Source: an uncultured Cyanobium sp.
Lineage (GTDB): Bacteria; Cyanobacteriota; Cyanobacteriia; PCC-6307; Cyanobiaceae
Reading direction: 5' to 3'
NCBI GenBank assembly: GCA_937919075.1
Contig: CALFOF010000365.1
Span: 1-6,210 of the forward strand
DNA length: 6,210 bases
Shown here: positions 5,699 through 6,210 of the stretch, piece after piece
Numbering within the stretch: position 1 is the stretch's first letter
Layout of the letters: the number at the start of each line of letters is the position of its first letter
Notes under the pieces: generated by a model
Told to the model about the DNA's origin: nothing
What the model saw: only the letters and a program-made list of their open reading frames with translations
Database searches by the model: none
Translations under genes and position numbers: made by a program

Positions 5699-6210
5699 GT
5701 GGATTCTTTTTCGACCTCAGCCCCCCTGCGCCGCCGCCAGTTGCTGCTCACCGGGCTGGCCCTGCTGCCCCTGACAGCAGGTGCCGCCGTCCACCTGCAT
5801 GGCTCCATCGCCCAGGCCCAGCAACCGCCCAAGCCGATCACGCTCACGGTGGTGTCGTATGCGGTGACCAAGAACGCCTACGACCAGATCTTCCGGCTGT
5901 TCGCCGCCGACTGGAAACAGAAGACCGGGCAGACCGTGACCTTTCGCGGCAGCTATGGGGGTTCCGGCAGCCAGGCCCGCGCCGTGATCGATGGACTGGA
6001 GGCCGATGTGGTGAGCCTGGCCCTCGCCGCCGACACGCTCGCGATCGAACGGGCCGGCTTGATCAGGCCAGGCTGGCAGAAGCGATTACCCAACAATGCG
6101 GCGCCGATTCATTCCACGGTGGTGGCGTTCGTGCGTAAGGGAAACCCCAAACGGATCAACCGCTGGGCCGATCTTGCTCGCCCTGATGTGAATCTGGTGG
6201 CGGCCAATCC
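5699..6210 (+). CDS. sbpA: Periplasmic sulfate-binding protein, 3' end outside window
   Basis: This is the solute receptor that hands sulfate to the CysTWA permease. The first 170 codons are visible and the gene runs off the window. Residues 1-40 form a signal peptide with [10 protein letters not shown] (10-19), which fits the twin-arginine pattern RRxLL, then a hydrophobic run, and a likely cleavage site after AQA (38-40). The mature part begins near [19 protein letters not shown], followed by the sulfate-binder hallmark [20 protein letters not shown] (85-104) and then [24 protein letters not shown] (145-159) and NLVAANP close the visible part and match E. coli Sbp. GTG5699 is chosen because an in-frame TAG lies 27 nt upstream and no ATG lies between. 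There is no Shine-Dalgarno sequence. It is divergent from the Crp-type regulator, which is the obvious candidate to control it. Confidence 0.94.
   Translation, partial: MDSFSTSAPLRRRQLLLTGLALLPLTAGAAVHLHGSIAQAQQPPKPITLTVVSYAVTKNAYDQIFRLFAADWKQKTGQTVTFRGSYGGSGSQARAVIDGLEADVVSLALAADTLAIERAGLIRPGWQKRLPNNAAPIHSTVVAFVRKGNPKRINRWADLARPDVNLVAAN

Noticed and set aside
5464..6138. 224-codon plus-strand frame across the control region and sbpA
   Set aside because: It overlaps the sbpA frame, which has clear sulfate-binder motifs, and itself becomes Arg/Pro/Gly-rich low-complexity sequence.

Overview
The window comes from a GC-rich cyanobacterium of the Synechococcus/Cyanobium type. The evidence is a cyanobacterial type II peroxiredoxin, a Crp-family regulator set among sulfate-permease genes, a general lack of Shine-Dalgarno sequences, and four copies of the cyanobacterial HIP1 octamer GCGATCGC. 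No RNA genes, insertion sequences, CRISPR arrays or phage genes were seen, and no stretch longer than 300 bases lacks a gene.

Layout, left to right: (1) a complete peroxiredoxin gene on + (89-661), closed by a strong intrinsic terminator (716-742). (2) The sulfate permease genes cysT then cysW on - (2605 down to 792), convergent with the peroxiredoxin gene, with a hairpin in the gap between them. (3) A 121-bp divergent control region, then the transporter ATPase gene cysA on + (2727-3767). (4) A cysteine synthase gene (cysK type) on - (4695 down to 3771), tail to tail with cysA and only 3 bp from it. It is clearly broken by an internal deletion with frameshift and an in-frame TAG. (5) On -, a Crp/Fnr-family regulator resembling CysR (5581 down to 4949), whose stop codon overlaps the start of a 66-codon unknown gene (4952 down to 4752), followed by an intrinsic terminator (4711-4744). 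(6) A 117-bp divergent control region containing inverted repeats, then the start of sbpA on + (5699 to the window edge), encoding the periplasmic sulfate-binding protein with a twin-arginine-like signal peptide.

Together this is a sulfate acquisition and assimilation locus. SbpA binds sulfate in the periplasm, CysT and CysW form the membrane channel, and CysA drives import with ATP. The reduced sulfur would then be built into cysteine by an O-acetylserine sulfhydrylase, but the local copy is dead, so another copy elsewhere in the genome must do the work. The Crp-type regulator, and perhaps the small protein coupled to it, probably adjusts the locus to sulfur supply.

The core of the locus is well-known biology. 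The parts most worth a second look are the decayed cysteine synthase gene, the small protein translationally coupled to the regulator, the terminator placed just upstream of the broken gene, the paired inverted repeats in the sbpA/regulator control region, and a Gly-to-Arg change in the CysT EAA loop.
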